A stretch of DNA of 33,188 nucleotides, taken from assembly GCA_937944105.1 (NCBI GenBank), contig CALDZP010000004.1, positions 1 through 33,188 on the forward strand, read 5' to 3'. This DNA is from an uncultured Ignavibacteria bacterium. Lineage in GTDB: Bacteria; Bacteroidota; Ignavibacteria; Ch128b. This document shows, in pieces, positions 24,329 through 32,847 of this stretch (positions are counted from its first letter, which is position 1; every line of letters starts with the position of its first letter). A program made the translations under genes and the position numbers. Below the pieces are notes generated by a model. The model made no database searches, was not told the DNA's origin, and saw only the letters and a list, made by a program, of their open reading frames with translations.

Positions 24329-24835
24329 TCAATATGATTTGCTCTCAACTATTTCTATGGAATCAGTAATTTGAACTAATTCGACTTTTAAGTTTCTAAC
24401 ACCAGGTTGAATGATTCCAAGAGCCCTGGCTGAGGCATAGGAAAGATCAAGATCTCTGCCTTCAATATAAGGTCCTCGATCGTTAACCCTAACAATAATA
24501 GATTTATTATTTTGAGGATTTGTAAGCCGCAGAAGAGTCCCAAATTTAAGGCTTTTATGTGCAGCAGTTAGTTCAAATTGATTATAAATCTCACCATTTG
24601 CAGTTGTTTTACCATGGAATCCAGGTCCATACCAGCTTGCTTTCATGATTCCAAGGGGCTTGTAAATAATTACAGGAACCATTTGAGTGAATTGTTGGTC
24701 CTGTATCTGGTTCTTTTCTACCAAATTTGTCTTTGACTTTGCAATTTCCACGGTATCGGTTTCATTTATAACATACGAAAAACCAAGTAATGATATCAGA
24801 ACCAGAATTAAAATTATTCTATCAACGAACTTCAA
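24329..24835 (-). CDS. rlpA: RlpA-like septal-ring/lytic transglycosylase protein
   Basis: The 168-residue exported protein has one double-psi beta-barrel domain (residues about 65-150). RlpA motifs are ASWYGPGFHGKTTANGE (66-82), AAHKSLKFGT with His93, VNDRGPY with Asp119, and RDLDLSYASARALG. His93 and Asp119 correspond to the residues needed for glycan cleavage in Pseudomonas RlpA. No SPOR domain is present, so recruitment to denuded peptidoglycan must differ. There is no lipobox Cys; a signal or anchor segment spans residues 7-22. Translation starts at TTG: GGAGG lies four bases upstream, the ATG overlapping that site reads into a stop, and the next in-frame Met is inside the protein. A good promoter precedes it. 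Confidence 0.92.
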   Translation of the reverse strand: MKFVDRIILILVLISLLGFSYVINETDTVEIAKSKTNLVEKNQIQDQQFTQMVPVIIYKPLGIMKASWYGPGFHGKTTANGEIYNQFELTAAHKSLKFGTLLRLTNPQNNKSIIVRVNDRGPYIEGRDLDLSYASARALGIIQPGVRNLKVELVQITDSIEIVESKSY

Positions 24836-24888
24836 ATATCCTCCATTAATTAGTTATTGATTAATTTATTTATCCCTTAGTTGCTATT

Positions 24889-24919
24889 CAAAGATATACA
24901 AGGTATCCTTAATATCCAA
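24889..24919 (-). promoter_or_regulatory. rlpA: Bacteroidota-type promoter of rlpA
   Basis: Read on the minus strand, TTG (24917-24919), a 20-base spacer and TATCTTTG (24889-24896) match the TTG-N20-TAnnTTTG consensus. The predicted leader to the rlpA start is about 45 bases and contains the GGAGG ribosome binding site at 24840-24844. Confidence 0.62.
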
Positions 24920-25312
24920 TAGATTTATTGCTTGTGTTAATTATTTTGCTTTTCAAATAATATTCACATTATAGACATAGATTAATTTCATAATTATAAA
25001 ATCAGAGGTCTTGGTAAGAAGGATGTATTCATTTTTAATGGAAGTATTAAAAAAGGAAGAGTTTCCTTTTGTTAAATTTTAGAAAGCCAAAAACAAAAGA
25101 AAACTTTTTTGAGCAATTATAAAAAATATTTAAAAATGTCCGTATTTGAGTAATTTAAAAAAGTGTTGAATGCAATACCAATTATTTCATTAAATCTATT
25201 TTTGTAACATTTTCAAGTTTTAATTCAGTGTTAAGATTAAATCTGAGGCTTGAAAATTTTTAGAATATTTCAGACCAATAGATGATTTTACAAATTTGTA
25301 TTTGGGAGAGAT
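24920..25312. other. Intergenic region between rlpA and the histidine kinase
   Basis: AT-rich DNA without a recognisable gene. The one structure seen is aaaaggaa/ttcctttt at 25051-25070, an eight-base stem with a four-base loop. On the minus strand it is followed by a short T-run, so it may end the histidine kinase transcript about 240 bases after its stop. That call is weak. Confidence 0.4.
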
Positions 25313-26437
25313 TTATTTTTGCAGTTCATAATCTGGAATTGATATTGTAAACTCTGTGCCAAAACCATCTTTTGAAATGAAAGAAACCTTACCCTTTAGA
25401 AATCTTTCAGTCAATAGTTTTATGCTGTAAGTACCTAGACCTCTACCTTTACCTTTTGTGCTAAAAGACCTTTTAAATATTTGTAATTGCACCTCTTCAG
25501 GCATTACTTGTTCATTGTGAATTTTTATTATTGTTTCTGTTCCAGATTTGATCGTCTGAATTTTAACCCTTGAGCCAGGTGTTGAAGCTTCTATGGCATT
25601 TTTCAAAATGTTCAAGATTACTCTTCTTAAGATAGTTTTATCAGTTGTTAATTCTAAAAAAGCATTTGATTCATTTAAAATGATAACATTTTTAGAATCA
25701 ATCTGGATTTTATATAGTTCCAAAAGTTCGTTTATAACATCAGCTAGAAAAAATTTCTCGATATTCATTTCAAGTATTCCTGACTCTGCATATGAAATTA
25801 TTCTCTGGCTATTAACTTCATCAACCAATATTTTCATAAAATTAAGAGCTGTTTTTATGAGTTCATTCTTTTCAAACTCATTCGACTCAGAAAAATACAT
25901 TTGCAAAAAACCTATTACCCCATTAGCAGTATTTAAGATATCGTGATAAAAAATTCTTTCCATCATTTCCCGTCGTTTTTCATGGCTGATATCTATCAAA
26001 GTAAAAATTGAAAATTTTTCATTCCCGATTATTTTGGGATATGTCCATACTCTAAAATCATATGCGTCGTCTTCGAATGTCAGAATTTTACATTCTTGTA
26101 TGTCTTCTCTACCAGCAAGACTGGCAGCAATAGCGTGAGCTGCACCGCATGTTCTGCAAAATTGTGTAGTTCCACATCCTGCATTTTGATTCGAATATTT
26201 ACATTTAAAGATTTCTCCTGGTCTCAATCCTATGATATTATTTTTTAAAGAGTCAGAAAAACTCTGCAGTAAAGCTTCATTATAATAAACAATTTGTCTT
26301 AGTGAATTTAAGATCAAAATAGGAAATGGAATTTTTTCTACTAATTCCCTGAATATTTCATCTTTTACCACAAGCGATCTTTGTTTTTCGATTACTTCTA
26401 TTGGGAATCTTTCAGCAGGTAAATATTCAGTGTACAT
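25313..26437 (-). CDS. Orphan sensor histidine kinase with cysteine-rich PAS domain
   Basis: The 374-residue protein has no transmembrane segment, so it should sense a cytoplasmic signal. Residues about 25-150 form a PAS domain with a cysteine set in GLRPGEIFKC (Cys79), AGCGTTQFCRTCG (Cys88, Cys94, Cys97), and Cys116 nearby. The spacing suits metal or Fe-S binding, or thiol redox sensing; that is inference. The phosphoacceptor is His165 in YHDILN. The ATPase domain has an N box (NILKNAIEA) and a glycine box (GKGRGLGTYS), where Thr-Tyr replaces the common L-x. No response regulator is adjacent. The chosen ATG has AAGGG upstream; a TTG seven codons earlier is in frame but overlaps that site. 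It is divergent from the S9B peptidase across 75 bases. Confidence 0.88.
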   Translation of the reverse strand: MYTEYLPAERFPIEVIEKQRSLVVKDEIFRELVEKIPFPILILNSLRQIVYYNEALLQSFSDSLKNNIIGLRPGEIFKCKYSNQNAGCGTTQFCRTCGAAHAIAASLAGREDIQECKILTFEDDAYDFRVWTYPKIIGNEKFSIFTLIDISHEKRREMMERIFYHDILNTANGVIGFLQMYFSESNEFEKNELIKTALNFMKILVDEVNSQRIISYAESGILEMNIEKFFLADVINELLELYKIQIDSKNVIILNESNAFLELTTDKTILRRVILNILKNAIEASTPGSRVKIQTIKSGTETIIKIHNEQVMPEEVQLQIFKRSFSTKGKGRGLGTYSIKLLTERFLKGKVSFISKDGFGTEFTISIPDYELQK

Positions 26438-26512
26438 TTTTTTCCCTTCAACTTTCAATACAATATAAAAAAATCATAATTTAGATTTTGAAAAATAAAA
26501 ATTGGAGTCGAA

Positions 26513-28699
26513 ATGAAAAGAACTTTAATTTTCTTGTGCTTATTTATTTTTGTCTTTAATTCTTATTCCCAACCTGTAAATAAAAAATTTACACTTGAAG
26601 AAATCTGGAGTAGCTCAAAATTCTCTTCTCAGTCTTTAAGGCTGGTAAAATGGATTGACTCTGGTAATAAATTTACATTTTTAGAAATCGATCCTAAAAC
26701 CCGAACGACAAATATTATGCTTTACGATGTTAAATCTAAGAGCAAAAAACTCTTTCTCAGTTCCGATGAGCTAAAAATTGACAAAGAGTCTAAATTTACA
26801 ATAATGAATTATGAATTTTCTCCTGATCAAAATTACATTCTATTTACAGGTCTTTTACCTGCCCGTTCAATTAAAAGTGGTGGAAATATTTTTCTGTATA
26901 ATAGAAACACAAAAGAGTTTTACGAAATAGAAACTAATGGGAATGTAATGAATGTGAAATTCTCCCCTGATAGCAAAAAAATCGGTTATGTGAAAAATGA
27001 TAACATCTACATTTACGATATTTCAAGCCGAACAGAAAGACAATTAACATTTGATGGAAATGGAATCATAATTAACGGACATTTTGATTGGGTCTATGAG
27101 GAAGAATTTTCAATTATAGACGGATGGATATTTTCTAACGATGGAAAACAAATTGCGTTCTGGCAACTTGATCAAAGTCCTGTTCCAGAAATTGAAATTC
27201 AACAGTTTGATTCACTTTATTTTAATTCTATTAAGATGAGATATCCAAAAGCTGGTTCTCCTAATTCAATTGTCAAAATAGGTGTTATTAATCTTGATGA
27301 TGGAAAAATTAATTTCATGGATCTGGGAATCGAAACTGACATTTATATACCAAGAATTTATTTTACTAAAAGAGAAAATGAACTTGCATTGATAAGATTA
27401 AATCGTCTCCAAAACAAACTTGAACTTTTACTTGGAAATACTATAACAGGAGAAACTAAAGTAATCTACACAGACACAGATTCGTGCTGGGTTGATGTCG
27501 AGAATCTTGAGGTCCATTTCTTAAACGACAAAAAACATTTTCTAATCACTTCTGAAAAAGATGGATTTAAGCACATTTATTTATATGACTTTTCAGGAAA
27601 CTTAAAAAGGCAAATTACTCGTGGCAACTGGGAAATTGATAAACTCGTTGATGTTGATGAAAAGAATGAACTTATTTACTTCACAAGTGGATTAGGTAAT
27701 CCTCTTGTTCGTAATCTTTATAGAATTAAATTTAATGGTAAAGATTTAACTCGCATCACTAATTTTGATGGTACCAACTTCATTAATTTCTCACCAAATC
27801 TAAAAAACTTTATTGTAACAAATTCTTCAACCAGATCAGTACCAAAAATTTATTTAGCGGATGTTTCAGGTAAATTAAATGAATTACTAATTGATAATAA
27901 AAATTTAGAAACCACTCTTAGTGAATACCCTTTTTCTAAACCTGAGTTTTTGACATTTACAACAAGTGATGGCATGACTCTAAATGCAATGATGATTAAA
28001 CCCGTTGATTTTGACCCAGAAAAAAGGTATCCCGTACTTTTTTATAACTATTCTGGACCTGGCAGTCAAATCGTGCGTGATATCTGGGGAGGTGCGCAAT
28101 TTTTGTGGCATCAGATGCTTGCTCAAGATGGTTATATAATTTTTATGATTGATAACCGTGGAACTGGTGGAAGAGGAAAATCTTTCAAAAATATAGTTTA
28201 TAAAAATTTAGGTCATTGGGAAGTAAATGATTTAATTGAAGCTGTAAAATTTTTACAATCATTACCTTATGTGGATAAAGAAAGAATTGGAATATGGGGA
28301 TGGAGTTATGGTGGTTATATCTCTGCATTAACAATTTTAGAAGCAAATGAATTTTTCAAAACCGCTATTTCGGTAGCGCCAGTCACAAATTGGAAATTTT
28401 ATGATACGATTTATACTGAAAGATATATGTCAACGCCTGACTTAAATCCAGAAGGATATGAAAAAAGTGCAGTTACCAACAAAGCTGATAAGTTAAAAGG
28501 AAAACTTCTTTTAATTCATGGCACAGCTGATGATAATGTTCATTTTCAAAATACTGTGGTTTTAGTGGATGAATTAATAAAGGCTAATAAACAGTTTCAG
28601 GTGATGTTTTATCCCGGCAAAGATCATGGAATCAGTGGTGGTAAAACAAGACTTCAATTGTTTACATTAATAACTAATTTCATAAAAGAGAATCTTTAA
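26513..28699 (+). CDS. Secreted dipeptidyl peptidase IV-like S9B peptidase
   Basis: The 728-residue serine peptidase has a signal peptide (MKRTLIFLCLFIFVFNSYSQ). The beta-propeller (about residues 40-480) contains DWVYEEEFS, the double-Glu loop that binds the substrate N-terminus in DPP IV and defines S9B. The hydrolase domain has Ser598 in WGWSYGGY, Asp673 in HGTADDNVHF and His705 in KDHGISGG, all matching DPP IV. It should release X-Pro or X-Ala dipeptides from peptides in the periplasm or at the surface. GGAG lies upstream of the ATG. It is a separate paralogue of the S9C-type peptidase earlier in the window, not a recent duplicate, since the two share only the fold and triad motifs. Confidence 0.95.
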   Translation: MKRTLIFLCLFIFVFNSYSQPVNKKFTLEEIWSSSKFSSQSLRLVKWIDSGNKFTFLEIDPKTRTTNIMLYDVKSKSKKLFLSSDELKIDKESKFTIMNYEFSPDQNYILFTGLLPARSIKSGGNIFLYNRNTKEFYEIETNGNVMNVKFSPDSKKIGYVKNDNIYIYDISSRTERQLTFDGNGIIINGHFDWVYEEEFSIIDGWIFSNDGKQIAFWQLDQSPVPEIEIQQFDSLYFNSIKMRYPKAGSPNSIVKIGVINLDDGKINFMDLGIETDIYIPRIYFTKRENELALIRLNRLQNKLELLLGNTITGETKVIYTDTDSCWVDVENLEVHFLNDKKHFLITSEKDGFKHIYLYDFSGNLKRQITRGNWEIDKLVDVDEKNELIYFTSGLGNPLVRNLYRIKFNGKDLTRITNFDGTNFINFSPNLKNFIVTNSSTRSVPKIYLADVSGKLNELLIDNKNLETTLSEYPFSKPEFLTFTTSDGMTLNAMMIKPVDFDPEKRYPVLFYNYSGPGSQIVRDIWGGAQFLWHQMLAQDGYIIFMIDNRGTGGRGKSFKNIVYKNLGHWEVNDLIEAVKFLQSLPYVDKERIGIWGWSYGGYISALTILEANEFFKTAISVAPVTNWKFYDTIYTERYMSTPDLNPEGYEKSAVTNKADKLKGKLLLIHGTADDNVHFQNTVVLVDELIKANKQFQVMFYPGKDHGISGGKTRLQLFTLITNFIKENL

Positions 28700-28804
28700 G
28701 AAAGAACATTTATTTGAAGACTGGAATTAAATTTTTTTATATTTTATTTTATAGTTAAATCTACATTACATCAACATTAAGTTAAAACAAAAAGTGAGGG
28801 TCAT

Positions 28805-29416
28805 ATGAAAAAATTAATTCTTATTGTTTCTTTCTTCTTATTTATTTCAAGTTCTTTTGCTCAATTAAATTATGGTTTTAAAGGTGGATTAAATTTTGCA
28901 ACTTTTGGTGGTTCTGATGCAAGAGAGGCCAAAAGCGTTACCAAATTTCAATTTGGTACTTATGTTAAATACTCACTTCCTGTTTTATTCGGCTTTCAGG
29001 CTGAAGCACTTTATTCAATGAAAGGTGCACAAGCTAAAACAACAGATGATGCTGGAAATAACTGGACAATTTCTTATAACTTAGATTATTTAGAGATTCC
29101 AGTATTAGTACAGCTTAGTATACCTCTGGCAGTACCGGTACCTGTTACTCCTTACATTGAGGTAGGTCCTTCTTTAGGAATAAATCTTTCCTCTAAGGCT
29201 AAACTTGAAACAGTAGGATTTTCACAAGAAAAGGATATCAAAAATGACATGACCAGTACGGATTTTGGACTCGCATTAGGTTTTGGACTGGACATTCTGA
29301 AAAAATTTGGTGTTAATTTGAGATATACTTTTGGATTTAATACTATTGATAATACAGCCAACCCCGACGACTTAAAAAATAGTTTAATAGCATTAACTCT
29401 TTACTATGGATTATAA
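28805..29416 (+). CDS. PorT-like outer-membrane beta-barrel protein
   Basis: The 203-residue protein has a signal peptide (ending SSSFAQ) and an eight-strand-type barrel of the outer membrane protein beta-barrel (PorT-like) family. Family features are GFKGGLNFATF after the signal, DYLEIPVLVQL in the middle, PYIEVGPSLG, then DFGLALGFGLD and LRYTFGFNTID near the end. Such proteins are abundant in Bacteroidota; most have no known function, and membership does not imply a type IX secretion role. GAGGG lies four bases before the ATG. A possible promoter is TTTG at 28713 with TATATTTT 22 bases later, a little too widely spaced. A strong terminator makes this a single-gene transcript. Confidence 0.87.
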   Translation: MKKLILIVSFFLFISSSFAQLNYGFKGGLNFATFGGSDAREAKSVTKFQFGTYVKYSLPVLFGFQAEALYSMKGAQAKTTDDAGNNWTISYNLDYLEIPVLVQLSIPLAVPVPVTPYIEVGPSLGINLSSKAKLETVGFSQEKDIKNDMTSTDFGLALGFGLDILKKFGVNLRYTFGFNTIDNTANPDDLKNSLIALTLYYGL

Positions 29417-29452
29417 AGTTTAAAGGTGAATTATTTGTTAATGAATTTTATC

Positions 29453-29487
29453 AACCTGTCCTGATTATTTAGGACAGGTTTATTTTT
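29453..29487 (+). terminator. Rho-independent terminator of the PorT-like gene
   Basis: aacctgtcct at 29453-29462 pairs perfectly with aggacaggtt at 29471-29480 around an eight-base loop and runs into tattttttta. It begins about 37 bases after the stop codon. Confidence 0.92.
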
Positions 29488-29589
29488 TTAATTTCATAAA
29501 AGATATTAACAGATAATATTATAAATGGGACTCATTCATGAAAAAATATTTTCAATAAAAAATTTATACCATTAATGAGGTATTTATCA

Positions 29590-32500
29590 ATGATTAAAAT
29601 TATTTTCGGCTTGATTTTCTTAAGTCAAATTTTACACTCTCAAAGTTTCAATCAGGAAGTTAATTATAAAATTGATGCTGAATTACTTCCGGATTCAAAA
29701 ATATTAAAGGTAAATTCTTTAATTGATTACAAGAATAATTCACCAGATGAATTAAAAGAGATATTTCTCCACATTTATTGGAATATTTACAGTGCAAATA
29801 GTTATGCACGAAAATTAGCAGAACTACAAAAGGACTATTATTCACAGCAAACAACTGATGTGGTAATTAAAAAAGTCTTATTAAAACAAAACGAAAATAA
29901 TATTGAAAATACTTTTGAACTGGATAACACTGTAATGAGAATACCACTGATACAACCACTTAAAACTGGACAATCGCTAAAAATTGAAATTGAACTGGAA
30001 GAAGAAATTCCACCTGAAGGTTTAAGAATGGGATATCACAAACGGTATTTTTCGATTGCTCACTGGTTTCCATCTGTTTGTGTTTATGATAAATTTGGCT
30101 GGCACAAAGACCAATATCTTGGAACCGGGGAATTTTTTGAAGAAATTTCGAATTTTGAAATTAATCTCACTTTACCCGAAACATACCTTGTTTTTCATAC
30201 CGGAGATTTAATAAATCCTGAAGAGGTTTATAATGAATCAATTTTGAGAAATCTGGAAGTCGCAAAAAAATCTGACACAACAGTTAGAATTTTTACTCCA
30301 ACTTATAAGATTCAAATTAATGACGAAAAGAAGAAGACGTGGAAATTTAAAGCTAATAATGTTCGGACTTTTGCCTTTGCCTGTTTCGAAGATTATTTGT
30401 GGGATGCGTCAAATCAAGATGGAATTCTTGTTCACACAGTTTATCCCGAAATATTAGAAAATTTTTATAAAAACGAGGGGATGAAAGCAGCAAAACACGC
30501 AATCAAGTTCTTCTCTGAAAAAATCGGCCCTTACATTTACTCTCAGATGTTTGTAACTGTTGGTGGCTCGAGTGGAGGTATGGAATATCCCGGAATTGTT
30601 TTTATGGGTCGGGGTCAAATTGGTGGAATTTTATCTTATAACACTGCATCTGTCATCATTCACGAAATTGGTCACAACTGGTTTCCAATGATGTTGAATT
30701 CAAACGAAGTCGATTATGCATTTATGGACGAAGGTTTTAATACTTTTTTCACAACTCTTGCAACGGAAGAATTATATGGCAAAGAAAAAAATAGATTCAA
30801 ACTGGAAGGATTTCTTTCAAAATTGTTTAATAACTCAAATGTAAGAACTGGCGATTACAGTGAAGTAATTCAATACCTTCAATCCGGTTATACTGAACCT
30901 ATCATGACTCATTCTGATAGATATGAACAAACCTTAGCTTATGTTGTCAATTCTTATCCACGAACTTCAATGAATCTTTTTATGCTACAGTATATAATGG
31001 GAGAGAAAGCCTTTGATGAATTGTGGCAGGAATATTACAAAAGATTTTTGCTAAAGAAAATTTATCCAGAGGATTTTTTCAATCTTGCAGAAGAAATTTA
31101 TCAGAAACATAATGGTAGAAAATCTTTAAGGTGGTTTTTTGATCAATGGTTTTATAAAGATTATACTTTAGACTTAGTCATTAAAGAATTTAATGTGAAA
31201 GAAAAGGAAGGAAAATTTCAAACCACTATCAGTGTTTCAAATAACGGACGAGCTTTAATGCCTTGCGATGTCGAAATAGAATTTGACGATGGTAGTAAAG
31301 AATCAATTTTTTTTGATGTAGAAGAATTTTCAAAAGGTGTTCAAGTTGCAACCAAAACTTTAACATTTAATAAAAAACCTGTGCAAGCAGAAATCAACCC
31401 AGATAAAAGATTACTTGATGTGAACCGTTTGAATAATACTTCAAAAATTTTACCACCAATTAAACTTGTTTCAAAACCAATCATTAATCTGGTAAACGAA
31501 CCATTTTACTATAACATTTTTTATTCTCCTTATTTATGGTTCAATAACTACGATGGGTTGAAATTCGGATTTAAATTCGAAGGAAAATATAATGTAGATC
31601 AAAGACAATTTGATCTCAGTTTATTCAAAGGATTAAGGAGAGGAATAAATTCATTTGGAGGAGATTTTAATATCAAGGACAAACTTAATTTTCTTGGACC
31701 GCTTGCATACGGTTCTTTCAGATTTTTTAACTATGAAGGTAGAAGAGGAATTCAATTAAAGATAAATAAAACTTTTGCGAGAAGTTCTGGTCGTAATCCA
31801 CAATTCTATGTTAGTTTTTCCGCAAATTATTTCGATGCATTTGATGATACATACTTTGATAAAAACAAATTTGACATCGGTAAGATAATGAATTTTACCA
31901 ATGGTTCTTACTTTCTAAAAAACATAGCCCAAAGAAAATTTCTGTATTCAATTAATCAATTTTCATATGTCAATAACTGGGAATTTTTTAAAACTAAATT
32001 TGATGTTTATTACGAAGCAGGAATAGTTAAAGAAAATGAAAACATTTTTTATAATACAAGTCAAAATTCTCATAGAATAAGTGTTTCAAATCAAAATGTA
32101 CTTTATCAGAAATTAAGTTTTTCTTTTGTTCAAGATTTTAAACCAAATATTTTATTAACTTCATTGAGATTTAGACAATTTGTGGGAGTAACTCCGAAAA
32201 AGCTTCCTAAAGCAAAGGAATTTTACATCGCCAGTGTAAATCCAGTCGATGAATTTAATCTTCTACTTTATAGAACTTATGGAATTTTTTCCAGAAATTT
32301 CATAAGTAGTCACTCCGTTCCCAATGGAGATGGTTTTATGAGAGGATATTTTAGAGATAATATATCAGATGATTTGATTACCACTTTTAATGGTGAGATT
32401 AATTTTGCAAGGACCTTTTCTTATTTCGGTGTACCTGGAAAAATTTTTTCTGTCTTAAATCCTAAATTTTTCTTTGACATTGGAAATGTCTGGGCAAACG

Positions 32501-32727
32501 AAAAGGAAATTAAATTAAAACCTCTTAAAGCTGATTGGGGTATTAGTCTTTCCTTAGTCCCCGAATTCGACGGACGAATAGCAACAGAACTTAATAAAAT
32601 TAACCCATTCAGTGATCTAGGGATCAATGACTTAAGAATTGATTTCCCGTTATTCGTAAGTCACCCACCTCAAGGTGAAAATAGATTTCAATTTAGATGG
32701 TTGCTTGGATTACGAACGGTTTTTTAA
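29590..32727 (+). CDS. M1 family metallopeptidase fused to an Omp85-like outer-membrane barrel
   Basis: The 1045-residue exported protein starts with a signal peptide (MIKIIFGLIFLSQILHSQS). Residues about 20-530 are an M1 gluzincin: the exopeptidase loop GGMEYP (329-334), zinc ligands in HEIGHNW (His358, His362) and Glu381 in FMDEGF, 18 residues on, as the family requires. A beta-sandwich follows to about 625, ending INPDKRLLDVNRLNN. From about 638 to the end, some 400 residues of alternating strands look like a barrel. They include MRGYFRDN (Arg918-Gly919-Tyr920) and FFDIGNVW, two Omp85-like signatures, and end in a terminal Phe. No POTRA repeat is evident. The ATG chosen has GAGG nine bases upstream; an ATG five codons earlier overlaps that site. 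Peptidase identity is firm; the Omp85 link is inference. Confidence 0.92.
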   Translation: MIKIIFGLIFLSQILHSQSFNQEVNYKIDAELLPDSKILKVNSLIDYKNNSPDELKEIFLHIYWNIYSANSYARKLAELQKDYYSQQTTDVVIKKVLLKQNENNIENTFELDNTVMRIPLIQPLKTGQSLKIEIELEEEIPPEGLRMGYHKRYFSIAHWFPSVCVYDKFGWHKDQYLGTGEFFEEISNFEINLTLPETYLVFHTGDLINPEEVYNESILRNLEVAKKSDTTVRIFTPTYKIQINDEKKKTWKFKANNVRTFAFACFEDYLWDASNQDGILVHTVYPEILENFYKNEGMKAAKHAIKFFSEKIGPYIYSQMFVTVGGSSGGMEYPGIVFMGRGQIGGILSYNTASVIIHEIGHNWFPMMLNSNEVDYAFMDEGFNTFFTTLATEELYGKEKNRFKLEGFLSKLFNNSNVRTGDYSEVIQYLQSGYTEPIMTHSDRYEQTLAYVVNSYPRTSMNLFMLQYIMGEKAFDELWQEYYKRFLLKKIYPEDFFNLAEEIYQKHNGRKSLRWFFDQWFYKDYTLDLVIKEFNVKEKEGKFQTTISVSNNGRALMPCDVEIEFDDGSKESIFFDVEEFSKGVQVATKTLTFNKKPVQAEINPDKRLLDVNRLNNTSKILPPIKLVSKPIINLVNEPFYYNIFYSPYLWFNNYDGLKFGFKFEGKYNVDQRQFDLSLFKGLRRGINSFGGDFNIKDKLNFLGPLAYGSFRFFNYEGRRGIQLKINKTFARSSGRNPQFYVSFSANYFDAFDDTYFDKNKFDIGKIMNFTNGSYFLKNIAQRKFLYSINQFSYVNNWEFFKTKFDVYYEAGIVKENENIFYNTSQNSHRISVSNQNVLYQKLSFSFVQDFKPNILLTSLRFRQFVGVTPKKLPKAKEFYIASVNPVDEFNLLLYRTYGIFSRNFISSHSVPNGDGFMRGYFRDNISDDLITTFNGEINFARTFSYFGVPGKIFSVLNPKFFFDIGNVWANEKEIKLKPLKADWGISLSLVPEFDGRIATELNKINPFSDLGINDLRIDFPLFVSHPPQGENRFQFRWLLGLRTVF

Positions 32728-32847
32728 GGTGAATATTTTTTATCGATTTGTTTAGATTTTAATAAACCAGAAAAACTAATTTTTAAAATAATTCAAAGTT
32801 TAGGAATAAGAAATCATTTTCTTATTTACCAATTATTGTTTTGAACA
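32728..32847. other. AT-rich spacer after the M1 gene
   Basis: With the adjoining repeat array, this forms a 461-base stretch without a gene. No hairpin terminator with a T-tract was seen directly after the M1 stop. The tandem hairpins downstream might serve as the transcript end. Confidence 0.5.

Noticed and set aside
25593-25946. Plus-strand ORF of 117 codons
   Set aside because: It is antisense to the histidine kinase H box and N box region, has no ribosome binding site, and is Phe/Lys/Ser-rich noise.
4023-28699. The two S9 peptidases as a recent duplication
   Set aside because: They differ in propeller sequence, in the DWVYEEE motif and in the nucleophile context (GGGSYGGY versus WGWSYGGY), so they are old, separate subfamilies.
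28805-29416. PorT, a type IX secretion component
   Set aside because: It shares only the broad barrel family, which has many unrelated members, and no other secretion gene or C-terminal sorting domain is in the window.
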